Shown: positions 23,526 to 35,011 of the stretch, in pieces | Layout: the number at the start of each line of letters is the position of its first letter | How positions within the stretch are numbered: the stretch's first letter is position 1 | Assembly (NCBI RefSeq): GCF_037975245.1 | Contig: NC_092578.1 | Coordinates: 622,001 to 686,000 of the forward strand | Length of the DNA stretch: 64,000 nt | Reading direction: 5' to 3' | Origin: Apostichopus japonicus | Lineage: Eukaryota > Echinodermata > Holothuroidea > Aspidochirotida > Stichopodidae | Translations under genes and position numbers: made by a program | The notes under the pieces: generated by a model | The model's database searches: none | What the model saw: only the letters and a program-made list of their open reading frames with translations | What the model was told of the DNA's origin: nothing

Positions 23526-25708
23526 CAATACTTAAGAACTTGATCCAATTTTTGGTTGTGTCTTTTTCTTATTTTGTTTGTAAACAGACTTCGTGTTTTG
23601 TATTGAACACTTAAAATATATCGTATAATAACAATAATAATAATAACAACACACAACTGCTCATATACGTATTTACATTAATAAAACATATATTTGGCTT
23701 ATTTCTTTGCTTTATCTTTAGAGCGTGAAAGTAAATATTGTCTCTGTGTACTACATCACATATACATTACAATCTCGCTACAGTCATTCATGTTTACGTG
23801 ATATCGCAAAACTTCCAATAAAGATTAATTTCGTTTTCACGCCATAAATTTTGCTTCACTTCACTTGTATAGGCGGAGGAAATTTTAATTGAAACAAGCC
23901 GTGAGGTTATTTTACTTTTTAGCTGATTAAAACATGTAATGACCTCAGCATGTTCTAGGAATTCAATACCTCCTGCATGATGTTTCGAAATAATATCATT
24001 TTTCCCGAACATAATGTTATAGATGCACATTAATGTACTGATAGCCTATATATATATACGGGATGCACTATAAAATCAACAGATCACATTCATGTTATTT
24101 TTTGTTAACTTTGCACCCCTTTGGACAAAGTTGAAGCCCTAAACCTCAAATTTAATATCGAAAGGTGATGCAAGACAAAATACTTTGTTACCAGTGTGAA
24201 AATCTTATTTTCAGAAGTTTTGCTTTGAATATACAAATATAGGTTCCGTGTCATGGACTTTTCGCCAACAAAGATATAAATCTTTCCCTTTAACGGAAAT
24301 GGTTAACTTCTTGGGATATTAACCTTTTGGAGAAACCTGCCACCATTTGCCTTGGTATTTCTAATTATGTTTGAGGGTTCTACAGGATGGACTGTATGGT
24401 TTATTTTTAAGGCCTCTGAGGTTAATTAAAACCAATGATCCCACTAGGTTTCAGATTACACGACACAAACAAGTACAAAAGAAAACTTGTAATTTACGAA
24501 TCTTGGAGTTAGATGACGAGAAGTCCTCAGAGATTGTAATTTACGGAGGTGACTGTTGGTCATGCCACGCACCTCACCAACAATATCCGTAGAAATAATA
24601 AAAAATAAATACAAATAAAGATCAAAATATTAGAACGGGCCTTAAAGATGGAACCTTACGCAATATGTTTGGAACAGACTGCTGACGTAGGCATGGGCAG
24701 ACAAACTATTCTTGTGAAACCGGTCTAAAGTCACGGAAACTTTTTATTTCCGTTTCCACAGATTTAATGTTTCAAGAAGGAGTAAGATGGATCACAAATC
24801 AAACAGAGGAAATTATAGAATTGACTAAAACATTGAATTTATTCGTCTCGAATATATAGCTAAGATATCTTATACGTTTTGATTCGAAATAATAATTTCC
24901 AGCAAAATCATTGACTTACACCATCTGGTATCACTCCGAATCAGAATCAATGTTTTAAAATTAAGAGTTTATATCACATGTTTTTTTTCTTTCGATTAGT
25001 ATTAATCATATCGAGAAAAAAATATTCAGAAGTTATCTCACGAAAAGTGTTACTTCATTACTTTATCTACAACGTAAATAATCATGCATGGGTGGACACC
25101 CACGTGTTTGATGGATTTCAGTATCAGATATTATCGGAAGATTTTCACCATAATTAACACAATTAAGCGAATAATTAAATATTGATACAGCCAAACTGGT
25201 TTTCTACCGGGTGCGAAGGAAGCTTAACTGGCTGTTTTAATTTTATGCACCCACCCTAGTCTTGATATCTGTGTAGTTATCTTAGTCATTCATTAGCATG
25301 TTCCCCTCACTCCCTTTATCCATTCCCTTTTCGGAATGCGGCTCGATTTAATCTCTATTAAGAAAGCAAAGCATATTTTGAATCCGTATAACTTCTCCAA
25401 CTATTGATGATTGCTGGGTGTTTTCTGTTATATTGTGAATATCGGGGAAAGGTCATTTTTAACTCCATTCGCATTTTTACGATCATAATTGTAAATAATT
25501 GGCATCATTTCAGGAAGTAATGTGGGGATATTAATAGTTATCTGCTCCGACACAGATAAAGAGTTAACTAGTATCTAGTGTATTTCCGACACAGCTATGC
25601 CTATAGAGTTAACTATAGTGTCTCGTGTCTCTCCGCAAGCCAAATTTCATCAGGAAATGCTTAGTGAAACTGCAAATAATTAAGTTCAAACTTTAGCAAA
25701 TATCGTGG
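23526..25708. other. Gene-free stretch
   Basis: Apart from the AATAAT-rich patch near 23630, nothing is recognisable. Frames of 73-84 codons near 23402-23656, 23794-24030 and 24371-24592 resemble no known protein. Confidence 0.35.
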
Positions 25709-25797
25709 TAGCTGATTTCATGTTGTTAATGTCTTTAGTATCCTATAGCTGATTGGGATAGCTGATTTCATGTTGTTAATGTCTTTAGTATCCTGTA
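25709..25797. repeat. 50-bp tandem duplication
   Basis: TAGCTGATTTCATGTTGTTA and the following 19 bases occur at 25709 and 25759 with a single difference. Confidence 0.9.
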
Positions 25798-25884
25798 CAT
25801 CTTTACATCCAGATTTGTAAACGATATGATTGATATTCGCACAGAGCTTAGAGTGTCAGTTTGATTTATTTCATTTTTATCTTT

Positions 25885-26420
25885 GTCATGTGGGTTCTCG
25901 TCTATAACGGCCATGTGGGTTCTTGTCTATAGCAGTCATGTACATTCTCGTCTATAACAGTAATGTGGGTTCTCGTCTATAACAGTCATGTGGGTTCTCG
26001 TCTATAACAGTCATGTGGGTTCTCGTCTATAACGGTCATGTGGGTTCTCGTCTATAACAGTCATGTGGGTTCTCGTCTATAACAGTCATGTACATTCTCG
26101 TCTATAACAGTAATGTGGGTTCTCGTCTATAACAGTCATGTGGGTTCTCGTCTATAACAGTCATGTGGGTTCTCGTCTATAACGGTCATGTGGGTTCTCG
26201 TCTATAACAGTCATGTGGGTTCTCGTCTATAACAGCCATGTGGGTTCTCGTCTATAACAGTCATGTACATTCTCGTCTATAACAGTCATGTGGGTTCTCG
26301 TCTATAACAGTCATGTGGGTTCTCGTCTATAACAGTCATGTCACTCTCGTCAATAACAGTCATGTGGGTTCTCGTCTATAACAGTCATGTGGGTTCTCTA
26401 TTCGCAGTCACGTGGGTTGC
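25885..26420. repeat. 25-bp minisatellite, about 21 copies
   Basis: The unit is TCATGTGGGTTCTCG plus TCTATAACAG. A TACATT variant marks units at 25941, 26091 and 26266, spaced 150 and 175 bp (six and seven units). The units between the first two markers repeat in the same variant order (TAATG, plain, AACGG, ...), so a 150-bp block has been duplicated as a higher-order unit. The last units decay. Confidence 0.95.
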
Positions 26421-27140
26421 GTTAGTTATCGCAGTTCACATAAATTGATAAATTAAATATTCGTGATATATACAAGACAGAAGAGACCAGTCCCATTGTC
26501 CGTTATGATAAAGATCAATACAAACTTATACAAACTAAGATAGGCGTAACATTTATAGGTGAAGGCTAACGATAAAGGAAGCCTTTTAGTCGAATAACTT
26601 ACTCAAATAAACATGGATGACACGTGGACGATTTTTTGACACTTTTGGGACTTTTTATACTGGAAATCGAAACGTAGAGTTGTGTAGTTTTGTTTTAAAT
26701 CAGAAAAGATGGACGCTAAGTTGACAAATCTAAACTGGCAAGGAGATTAACTAAAACTTATACTTCAAGATATCCCAAACTTACTGGTTGGTGGTTTGTG
26801 GGGAGACAGGTAAGCGGGGAGCGAAGTAAATAAATGATTCCATTAGTGTACCAGATAAGTTTGAATCGATTTGTTTTGTTCGTTATTGTGACCTTACTCG
26901 AACAATACATTACTAATACCGTTTGAGAATAGAAAGTCGTTGCCTTTCATGTTTTAGGTTAGCTATTATTTACGTCAATCACATCAAACATGTTTCCAAG
27001 GTATTGTGCTGAAGTTCATTTACATGTTTCCATCTCTTGAAAATTATGATAGAGCATGTTAATCCTTGAGCAATGCCTAGTAACATGAAGGGGTATGTTA
27101 TTACTCTGTTAATACTAACCAGACAACAGTCAGTGTGTAA
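26421..27140. other. Gene-free spacer
   Basis: Nothing recognised. Confidence 0.35.
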
Positions 27141-27187
27141 GGGGAGGGAGGGGGAGTGGCAGGGGAGGGGAGGGGCAGGGGAGGGGC
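27141..27187 (+). other. G-rich tract with G-quadruplex potential
   Basis: Seven or more runs of three to five G separated by A, CA or TGGCA. The Pro/Ser-rich minus-strand frame across it (26979-27263) is a composition artefact. Confidence 0.55.
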
Positions 27188-27802
27188 AAGAGAGCTGCAA
27201 GGAGGGGCATGGGAAGGGGGAAATTCGCTTATCGGCATAAAAGTATAAACATTTAAATAACATTGAATTAATCTTACCTCGAGGTGACTAAATTTGCTAC
27301 TAACAACGGGGGCTATACAATATTAGTTCTACTCCTCTCCACTTATTCGTATAAAGTAAATGTTCGATAAATGTTCGATAAATGTTCTGAACAATGTAAC
27401 CAAACTTAAAGAACAAGCCCTCAAGAAGTTACTAATAGGGCAAACATTTTAATTAGAGTTGAATATATAGCCAAAGTTTTTCAAGTGTTTATGAATCTCC
27501 ACCTTTCGAAGTGCTAACACATCGGTACTATTTATTCCAAAAAAATTAAATTAGTTCAGATTGATCCCTTTATAGAGTGAAAATGGTCACTTTTTAGCTG
27601 AAATACACGCAAATTTAATCCCCTGACAAATAGGGAAGTGTGAAAATTTACTATTTCGCTAGAGCTGTCATTTCCGACACACTCGAAGATGCAACCGACT
27701 ATAGGACTATATTTGGAAATTTTGTGATAACTGACTGACAGAAACGTTATCTTACGCAAAGAGCTTGCAAGCGACAAAGACTATACGAGATGCCATCGTA
27801 GC
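27188..27802. other. Gene-free spacer
   Basis: TAAATGTTCGA is repeated three times near 27358-27390 as a 13-bp tandem. Otherwise nothing. Confidence 0.4.
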
Positions 27803-27885
27803 AATAACGGGGTTCTACCGATGGTGATGCTGGGTCGCCTTAAAATAACGGGGTACTACATATGGTGATGTTGGGTCGCCTTATA
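27803..27885. repeat. 41-bp tandem duplication
   Basis: AATAACGGGG...GGTGATG-TGGGTCGCCTT occurs at 27803 and 27844 with a few substitutions. Confidence 0.85.
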
Positions 27886-29422
27886 ATGTTGGTGGAGTTC
27901 CTCCTTAAAGGTGATGACAGCTTGCTCTTTGCAAATTTATATTAATGGTTATGGGGACATTGTTGTAGAAATGGTGCCGGGAGAAGAGTAAGAATTTAGC
28001 ATGTGAGTATGAACTTCCTAACAAACATAAAAACAAACAAAAAACATTGTCAATGTTTGGAATAAACTGTTTGCAGTTCTAGCGATTTGCTCTTTTATGA
28101 TGTTAATAAACTTACCTATTTCGATTATGTCTGTTATTCCACAATATTGTCCAGGGGCGTGTTATTAACTGTCCGTGTCTTGTTGATGCAAGCAGACGCG
28201 AGGCACATCAGACTACAACGTTATGCTACACGGAATTTAAAATTTATTGTTATGTTGAGCTCCAAAATGAATTCAATAAACATGAGTCGTTCGCTGATGT
28301 CTAGGTCTTCTATTACGTCAGGATTCTTCGAGGAAAGGAACTGTTTTCCTAAAAGAAGAAACAATATTAATTTACTTTTACATGAAGCAGATAACTTAGA
28401 TGACAAGGGCATCCGTTTATTGAGAGAAATATGACTAAGTTCAACAACAAAAAGAGAAAGATTTCCAGTGTCTGTGCCAAAATAAAAACCACTGTTGTTG
28501 ATATATATAAAGAAGAACACTCGAAACTCTTTCAGAGCTGAATACCTGTTTGTTGTGTCTACAAGTTTTGATTAAAAAAATGACATTTGTTGATCAAAGC
28601 GATAGAGAGATCGACTTTCAGAATCGGACACAAGTAATGAAGGTACGGCTAATCTAGACACAGTACTACCGTGAAATGAAACTAGCGCGATGCCTTTCAA
28701 GTTCACTAACGGTATAGACAACCCACACTCATATTATGGAATTTGATTTTCCTCCAAGAGGCGTCACAACGGAGGACGTTGATTGGGCATTTCGCTTGAC
28801 ATTCCACCAATCAGAGGGTTTATTGAAGCTACCGGCGTATCAGTCTGTCTTATGTTATGTGCTAGTTTGTTTAGACATATCAGACCACTGGCCTGTTAGT
28901 TGGACGGGGTTTTACAACACTGTAAGTTTGTACCTTATGGGGAGAATACCTCAATGGCGAAATCACTAAATTAGTAATAAATGTTTCCGTTGTTATGACT
29001 AAGGAAGTTAAGTGGGTTCCTCGGTGAGCATCATATAACCACAACAGTGTAATAAAGTGTTAGAATTTTGCTTAATTGTCTCAAGCTATTATGCAATTTT
29101 ATACACGCAATTTACACTATGTGCCACAGTTTGAAGAGAAACTGTTGGTTTTAACAAATATTTGTCAAATGAATTGGGCAACAATCATTCTTGTTTCGTT
29201 AGTTCCACAACTGATTCTTAATATATCCACGAAGGTATACTTTGCAGAATAAGAAAAATATATCACACGTGTACCAACAAATAGGGTCAAACCTAATTTG
29301 CATATAAAAGTAGGGGCTGAAGTTACAATCATGAGATAAGGTTAATTAGCTGTTAACTACACGATTTGGTGTTCCAAAACAATTACGAAAAGTCAACATG
29401 TACTATAGTACTTTGTTGGGGT
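27886..29422. other. Gene-free stretch
   Basis: Overlapping opposite-strand frames of 115 and 99 codons at 28087-28520 match nothing known, and I consider neither a gene. A 77-codon plus frame (28736-28969) is likewise unrecognised. Confidence 0.35.
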
Positions 29423-29960
29423 GGGGGGGGGGGGGGTAATTAATGTCCATGGGCAATGTACAAATTTAGCGAACTCTTGAAAACATTACTTGTAACTTGC
29501 TCTGGTGAATTGCTTTAAATGATTCTTACATTATGTTACGACGGGGGGGGGGGGGTGGAGATTTAAATCTCGTAAATAGTATAGCGTATGGAATTGAACC
29601 GTACTCACCTCTTCTATGCTCATAGGGAAAATAATGGTTCAAACATAGTTTGGATTTTGTAGAACTCCAGAATGTTGCGCATTGTAAAGATAAATGCTAA
29701 CTGACGGGATGATGCGAATGGGTACCGTGCAGAATTTACCACTGATAGAATCCCATAGGAATATGCTAGAAGTACTTGATACATTAACCAAAGAGTGGTA
29801 AACCCGTAAAGACTGTTCCATGAGAAGCCTAAAAATGTGTTTTTGCCTGTGATCTGCTACATGGTTCATCATACACTGCCATCGTAATGTGAATACAGTG
29901 TGTGGATCAGTAACGTTTAGCCATCGAGACCTATATCTATCAGCCTCCCCCCCCCCCCCC
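29423..29960. repeat. Cluster of three G/C homopolymer runs
   Basis: G14 at 29423-29436, G13 at 29543-29555 and C14 at 29947-29960 lie within 540 bases. The DNA between them is unremarkable. Confidence 0.85.
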
Positions 29961-31400
29961 TTCGCAAGAGAAAAAGAGTGTCATCATTTTATTTCAAACT
30001 GGACTCCCTAAAAAGAAGTCTAGCTACGCCCAGGTTTTTATGTCGCATCAATTCCTGTAACGATAACACAGAATTGCTTTGTTTTGTTACCGTTGAAATT
30101 AATATGCACTTTGTTAATCAGGTCCATTGTCTTACGGTAGGTGAAGTGTGTAGAGGAAGAAGATCAAAGCTTAAGAGAAACTGTAACTCTCATAGAATAT
30201 GCGTATGTACAGTGAACACACTGCAGGGATGGTTTCCAGTGAAGATAACTTGTCATTCATTCATGACGTAAGTTAATGATCATTCTCTTTGACCCATCCT
30301 TTAATATGCAAATTTCAACTGAAGAGTCCGCTGATTTACTCGAAAAATGGAAAGGAATTTATCATAACAATCTTATACTGTACTTTCATATACATAACTC
30401 CTTGTATAATGCTTATCTAGGCTTAAAATGTTTAATAACGTGCTAGGCTTATATATAGGAAAAATGATTAGGCCAGTTATGCTATATGCCCTATACACTA
30501 TACTCGACATACCCTAGGCTATGGCCTATACAATTCACTAACATGAAGCTGGGAGTACAGCTACACGAGGGATATATGATACGAGGCATCCATACTTACA
30601 TTGAACTATCTGCATGCTCTTCATAAGTATTAAATGCGAAAAGGTCTGTAGTTATGTTAAAGCTGTGGAGAGGAAGCTCAGGAACATTGACGATGTGATC
30701 TTAATTTCAGCAGCTCCTGTCCTAAGTATACACATATCCGTTCCGTGCCTGTGTTTAATTCATGCATAAATGCACATAAAGATTGACTAATGCATTAACA
30801 TTCTTGAGGCCATGCACTACATGACTAGGATTAGGCCGACTGCAGATTCAACGTACGTTAATTTGTTTGACAATAATAATGAAGACAATATACCTGCAGC
30901 CGGTTTGGACTTGTATTGTTGTCTATCAAATATTTGCGATAACCAAAGTACAAGTCCAGAATTTAGCCTTTTCATGGATAGACGAAAACACTCTCAATAT
31001 TCGTTCCCATTTTGCTGAACATTAAATTTTGTCGGAAGTTTGGCTGTTATACTACTGTTACAGTGTCGATAATGTACGGGGACTGGGGTTGAGTGAGGAT
31101 AAAGTGGCTTGGTTTGCGTGTACAGGCGCCATCTTCGCTGACTTTTGGCTTAAGAAATAACGCATAGAATCTGTACATTTTTAATTATGAAAGATCTGTT
31201 ACCAGGCACATAACGTTACTAATCACATCAGTTACATTTGTAAGGGGCTAAAGATACGCAGCTGCAGGGAGGGCACTGGTACAGTGAACATCGTTTTCAT
31301 GCGCATATCTCAATCGTAGGTGATTTACTTTTTACTTTTAAATATATGAATAAACTAGACTTGCTCTCCTTTCTGAGTCCAGCTTCTTCACATGCATCCC
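29961..31400. other. Gene-free stretch
   Basis: A 97-codon plus frame (29978-30271) and a 68-codon frame (30812-31018) are unrecognised. A GCGCCATCTTCGC at about 31127-31139 is a minus-strand YY1-type motif. No gene follows it. Confidence 0.35.
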
Positions 31401-31439
31401 GAGTCCGGAGTAAATTTGAATTGAAAGTATTCCGGACTC
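31401..31439. other. 12-bp inverted repeat
   Basis: GAGTCCGGAGTA and TATTCCGGACTC pair at 11 of 12 positions around a 15-base AT-rich loop. No function evident. Confidence 0.55.
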
Positions 31440-31706
31440 GATGTCGTTATACTGAACTTGAACACTCTAGATCAATATGTTGTACTCAGTCTCGAGGATG
31501 CATGGTTATATTTTGTTCTCCTATACTCAAAGTTTGTGAGATTATGTTTGTTATGCCTGTCCGTAGTACAATACTATGACTCTGTACAGGAAACAAAGTC
31601 TAGACAAATACTGTATGATCTCAATGAAATTATAACTTTCATAGTATTCTTAGTTCAACAAATATTGTCTATGGGCTGAGTGCATTGATATAAGGAAATG
31701 GGTCTT

Positions 31707-31709
31707 TTA
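31707..31709. repeat. Target site duplication TTA, left copy
   Basis: TTA directly precedes the left inverted repeat and reappears at 35037-35039 after the right one. Three-base TWA duplications are diagnostic of PIF/Harbinger insertion. Confidence 0.9.
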
Positions 31710-31734
31710 TGGTGCGGTCCCAGTGCCGACCTTG
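31710..31734 (+). repeat. Harbinger terminal inverted repeat, left
   Basis: Compared with the reverse complement of the right end, the first 25 bases differ at only about four positions. The outermost 16 bases differ at one (TGGTGC-G/A-GTCCCAGTG). Confidence 0.9.
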
Positions 31735-31735
31735 C

Positions 31736-32195
31736 GCTACTCGACCTACTCGACCTGAAGGTCGAGTTGGTCGAGTTTGAGATCGAGTTAGGTCGAGTCA
31801 GGTCGAGTTAGGTCTAGTCAAGTCTACTAAGTTTTTGAAAAATTTTTGACATGTCAAAAATTTTGGCCGATTTCCTCATCGACCTTGTGTCGGAGATGGG
31901 GTCGAGACCAGGTCGAGAATAGGTCGAGGTAGGTCGAGAATAGGTCGAGAATAGGTCGAGGTAGGTCGATTAGAGGTCGGGTTCGAGGTCGAGCTGGCCT
32001 GACATGCCGATCTGTGTTCGCCTCTGAATCGATCTGTACAGACTTGTTCTCGACCTTAACTCGACCTGGGCTCGACCAGAAGTCGACCAACTCGACCTGA
32101 AGCCGACGTATCTCGACCTCAGCTCGACCAGAAGTCGACCAACTCGACCTGAAGCCGACGTATCTCGACCTCAACTCGACCTAATCGAGTCCGCG
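31736..32195. repeat. Left subterminal GGTCGAG/CTCGACC array
   Basis: I count about 22 exact GGTCGAG or CTCGACC heptamers plus one-base variants. Orientation switches in blocks: two CTCGACC, then a run of GGTCGAG (about 31760-31985), then a run of CTCGACC (about 32049-32190). The last part also contains a longer tandem unit of about 60 bp (CCGACGTATCTCGACCTCA recurs). Subterminal repeats near Harbinger ends are known or presumed binding sites for the transposition proteins. That role is inferred here. The 106-codon minus frame 31854-32174 is an artefact of the repeats. Confidence 0.9.
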
Positions 32196-32640
32196 CCGAC
32201 CGCACAAATAAAATAACAAACAAAACAATGAAGAGAAATGAAGAAATAAATAGAAAAAAGGCAAAAGTATGGATTGAAAATAAGAAGGTAATTAAAACCT
32301 AGTTGCCATGATATTTTATATGAAATCTTATATTCTTCTTTTCCCTCTTTATTTGTTCTTTTCTCTTTATTATTTTATGAACACTATTTACAACTGTCCT
32401 TTTATAATAACACTAAATAAACTTGTGTCAGAGGAAAGGAGAACCAATAAAGAAAAAATAGTAAGGGGAAAAAACGAAAACCAAAGAAAACAGATGGAAA
32501 AGAAAATTATGACTTTCGTTACTATATTTTTCTTTTATTTTCCTTATCTTTTTACACAAAATTTTCACACATATTTATTATGTTTCATCTGGAGACAAAA
32601 ATCAATGGATAGTATGTTAAAGTGTTGCATTGAATTCCGC
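32196..32640. other. Non-coding interior of the Harbinger element
   Basis: Very AT-rich sequence downstream of the transposase gene. A plus-strand frame (32308-32673) rich in Phe, Tyr, Lys and Leu reflects composition and has no Myb/SANT or other domain. This is where an accessory gene could lie, but none is seen. Confidence 0.5.
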
Positions 32641-32646
32641 TTTATT
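32641..32646 (-). terminator. Polyadenylation signal of the transposase gene
   Basis: AATAAA on the minus strand, about 107 bases after the stop codon of the transposase. Confidence 0.6.
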
Positions 32647-32752
32647 AAACATACATTTAATAAATACAAGTAATGCATTATAATTAAGACACGCATAAGT
32701 CCCATGAATATAGTAAGTGAAGTAGCCCTTAATATTAGAGTACCCTTTAAGG

Positions 32753-34577
32753 TCACTTGAATATCATCTTCTCTTGCCATGGGACAGCTCCTGGGCCAAT
32801 GAAATAGTCCTTCAAATAGTTTCTTTGGTTGGCGCCATCTAGTGTAGTAACGTTCCTTGCACCCCGGTGATCCCCATCAAGCAGCTGCGTGCAGAAGCGC
32901 CACTCCCCTGGGGTGAATGAAGAGTCCTCATTCTCCTGGTCTATGAGGTTCATCTGGCCGTCCCGGTTTCTTGTCCTCAGTATGTTGTGTAAAGTGACGC
33001 AGGCCAGGGTTATCTGTTCAGCTCTGTCTGGAGTGGTATTGAGGAAGCCGAGGATGATCTGGAACTTCATAGCCATAATCCCGAAGGCGTTCTCCACCAC
33101 TCGTCGTGCCCTTGATAGTCTGCAAAATTCACAAAGTAAACATTTTAAGTCAAATGCATAAATTCAAAAACATTTACTTTGACATAATATTATCTTTACC
33201 TAGATAGTAAGTTTTATTAGGATTTAGTTATGGAAAAGAACATTTACCTGTAGTTGAAGATCTGCTGATCGGGGGCCATCTGACGCCTGGAAAAGGGTTT
33301 CATCATCCAAGGGCGGAGCGGGAAGGCATCGTCGCCGATGATGAAGTATGGCACGTCAACATCACCTCCAGGAAGTGGGCAGGGACGGGGGAATCCGAGG
33401 TCATCGCCCTCGATCAGGTCTCGCAGCTGTGAATGGTTGAAGATCTGGGTGTCTGATGCTGACCCTTCAGCCCCGACATTGACCCACAGGAACTTGTAGT
33501 CAGCATCCACAAGTGCTAGCAAGACAATGGAGAAGAAGTTCTTGTAGTTGTAGAAGAGGGATCCGCTCTTGGGTGGCTTCTTGATGCGTATGTGTTTGCC
33601 ATCAAGCGCTCCCAGGCAATGTGGGAATTGCCACCTCTCCTCGAAAGCACGGGCTACAGCATCCCATCTGTTCTGATCCCACTCATCTGACAGATACTCA
33701 TCTTTGAAGGCGTCGATGATGGCCTGTAGCACCCCGGGGATGAATGTACAAATGGTGTTTCTGGCGACTCTGAACCCGTACTGCAAGTCAGCGTGTGATG
33801 CCCCTGTTGCCAAGTGACGTAGCGTTACCGCCAGCTTCAGTCCAGGCTCCAAAGGAAACCTACAAATACAGATAATTTTAATAAACATCCTGAATAACAA
33901 TCAGACTTGTAGTGTGAGTACAATAGCTGAGTACGAGTACAGGACCTATTTGCTGATCGTGAGTACGAATACGAGTACATAGCCCAGATTACGAGTACGA
34001 GTTGCACTAGCGTCAAGTTCCAAAAATCCTGAGTACGAGTACGGGAACATTTTAAAATTCACGAGTATGAGTACAGCATTACTTCGTTGCATGTGTACTC
34101 GAGTACGGACTCACTACAAATCTGATAACAATCATAAGTAACAATTCCATACAACATTTCATAACATCTATTTAAACAAACAACATGCATAAGTATGGTA
34201 GGTTTTTGTACTCACATAAAGTTGGTGGTCTTCTTGGTGATAGCTGGAGATATCCTGTCGCGTATGTACCCAAACGTGTCAGCATCTACTCTCAGGAAAT
34301 TAGGGTAACATCTGGAGTCCTCTTTGTTGAGCTCGACCAATAGATGCTCGTACTGCCCAAAGAGGGGTCGTCTGGCCAGCCAGTCTCTGACCACAAGTCT
34401 TCGCCTCCTGGCCCTCCGACGTCGGCGGCCCTGCTGGGAATGATGTGCTTGCGGCTGAGGAGGAGGGTTGGCATGCTCAAGTTCATCCGCCAGTTCAAGC
34501 AGGTGCCAGGCAGTCTGCACCCACATTGTAAGCAGTCTGCGCTTCTCTGGGCTCAACAGGTTTACGTCAAGGTTCAT
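32753..34577 (-). CDS. PIF/Harbinger (HARBI1-like) transposase, three exons, intact
   Basis: This is a DDE_Tnp_4-family nuclease that would cut and rejoin the element ends in the nucleus. The exons are 34577-34216, 33859-33248 and 33119-32753 (362+612+367 nt, 446 residues and stop). Both introns are GT-AG (donors GTGAGT and GTAAAT, acceptors TTTGTAG and TTTTGCAG) and both split a codon after its second base; the joins read NFM/FPLEPG and NYR/LSRARRVVENAFG. Residues 51-60 are almost all Arg, a likely nuclear signal. LARRPLFGQY (67-76) is typical of the family. A helix-turn-helix-like segment spans about 126-165. The triad is D207 (GALDGKH), D297 (IIGDDAFPL) and E334 (RRVVENAFG). The start is the only in-frame ATG, 66 bases from a TATA box. 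Length fits PIF-type transposases. A domesticated HARBI1 gene is unlikely because inverted repeats and target duplications surround it. Confidence 0.95.
33907..34119. repeat. GAGTAC-rich, MITE-like insert in transposase intron 1
   Basis: Within the 356-bp intron, about 213 bases begin TTGTAGTGTGAGTAC and end GTACGGACTCACTACAA, so the tips are imperfect inverted repeats (TTGTAGTG versus CACTACAA). The inside is full of GAGTACGAGTAC and GTACTCGAGTAC words. Flanks AATCAGAC and AATCTGAT agree at six of eight positions, a possible decayed 8-bp target duplication as made by hAT elements. It reads as a small non-autonomous element nested in the Harbinger intron, but a locally grown simple repeat is the alternative. 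Confidence 0.5.
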
Positions 34578-34642
34578 GATGGTGATGTTACTACTTTGCA
34601 GTCCCCAAATTTAATGGGTACCTGGTGAAAATTGCCGCTGTA

Positions 34643-34649
34643 ATTTATA
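34643..34649 (-). promoter_or_regulatory. TATA box of the transposase gene
   Basis: TATAAAT on the minus strand, 66 bases upstream of the start codon, placing a likely transcription start near 34615-34620 and a short 5' leader. Confidence 0.55.
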
Positions 34650-34708
34650 CAATTTGGAAACCAAGGGGATTCTCGGCAGACAAATCGAATTTCCGTCGCG
34701 AACCAGTC

Positions 34709-35011
34709 GCCCGGGTCGAGCTCAGGTCGAGTAGAGGTCGGGTCGGTCGACTTAGGTCGATATAGGTCGAGTTTAAATCGAGATTTGGTCGAAATTAGGT
34801 CGAGAAACAGGTCGAGTTGGTCGAGTATAGGTCGAGTACAGGTCTATCCAACTTGGCCGACCTGAGTCGAGACAGGTCGACTACGTCGAACTAAAATCGA
34901 ACTAAGGTCGTTATAGGTCGTTGTGAGGTCGTTATGAGGTCGGCTCAGGTCGAGATATCCCCCAGGTCGAGACAGGCCAAGTAGTTTGTGGGGTCGCGTC
35001 GGTCGAGTTCC
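34709..35011. repeat. Right subterminal GGTCGAG array
   Basis: About ten exact GGTCGAG heptamers plus variants such as GGTCGAC, GGTCGAT and GGTCGTT, all in plus orientation, lie between the promoter and the right end. Unlike the left array there is no block of the opposite orientation. Confidence 0.88.

Noticed and set aside
28087-28520. Overlapping 115- and 99-codon frames on opposite strands
   Set aside because: No family resemblance and no splice or promoter signals. Overlapping frames of this length are expected by chance in 64 kb.
31854-32174. 106-codon minus frame inside the Harbinger element as an accessory protein
   Set aside because: It is a translation of the GGTCGAG/CTCGACC array and has no Myb-like Trp pattern.
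32308-32673. 121-codon plus frame inside the element as a second transposon gene
   Set aside because: It is dominated by Phe, Tyr, Lys and Leu from AT-rich sequence, shows no domain, and runs over the polyadenylation region of the transposase.
32889-33161. Plus-strand 90-codon frame across the transposase third exon
   Set aside because: Shadow of the real minus-strand coding exon. The same applies to 34344-34628 and 34292-34498.
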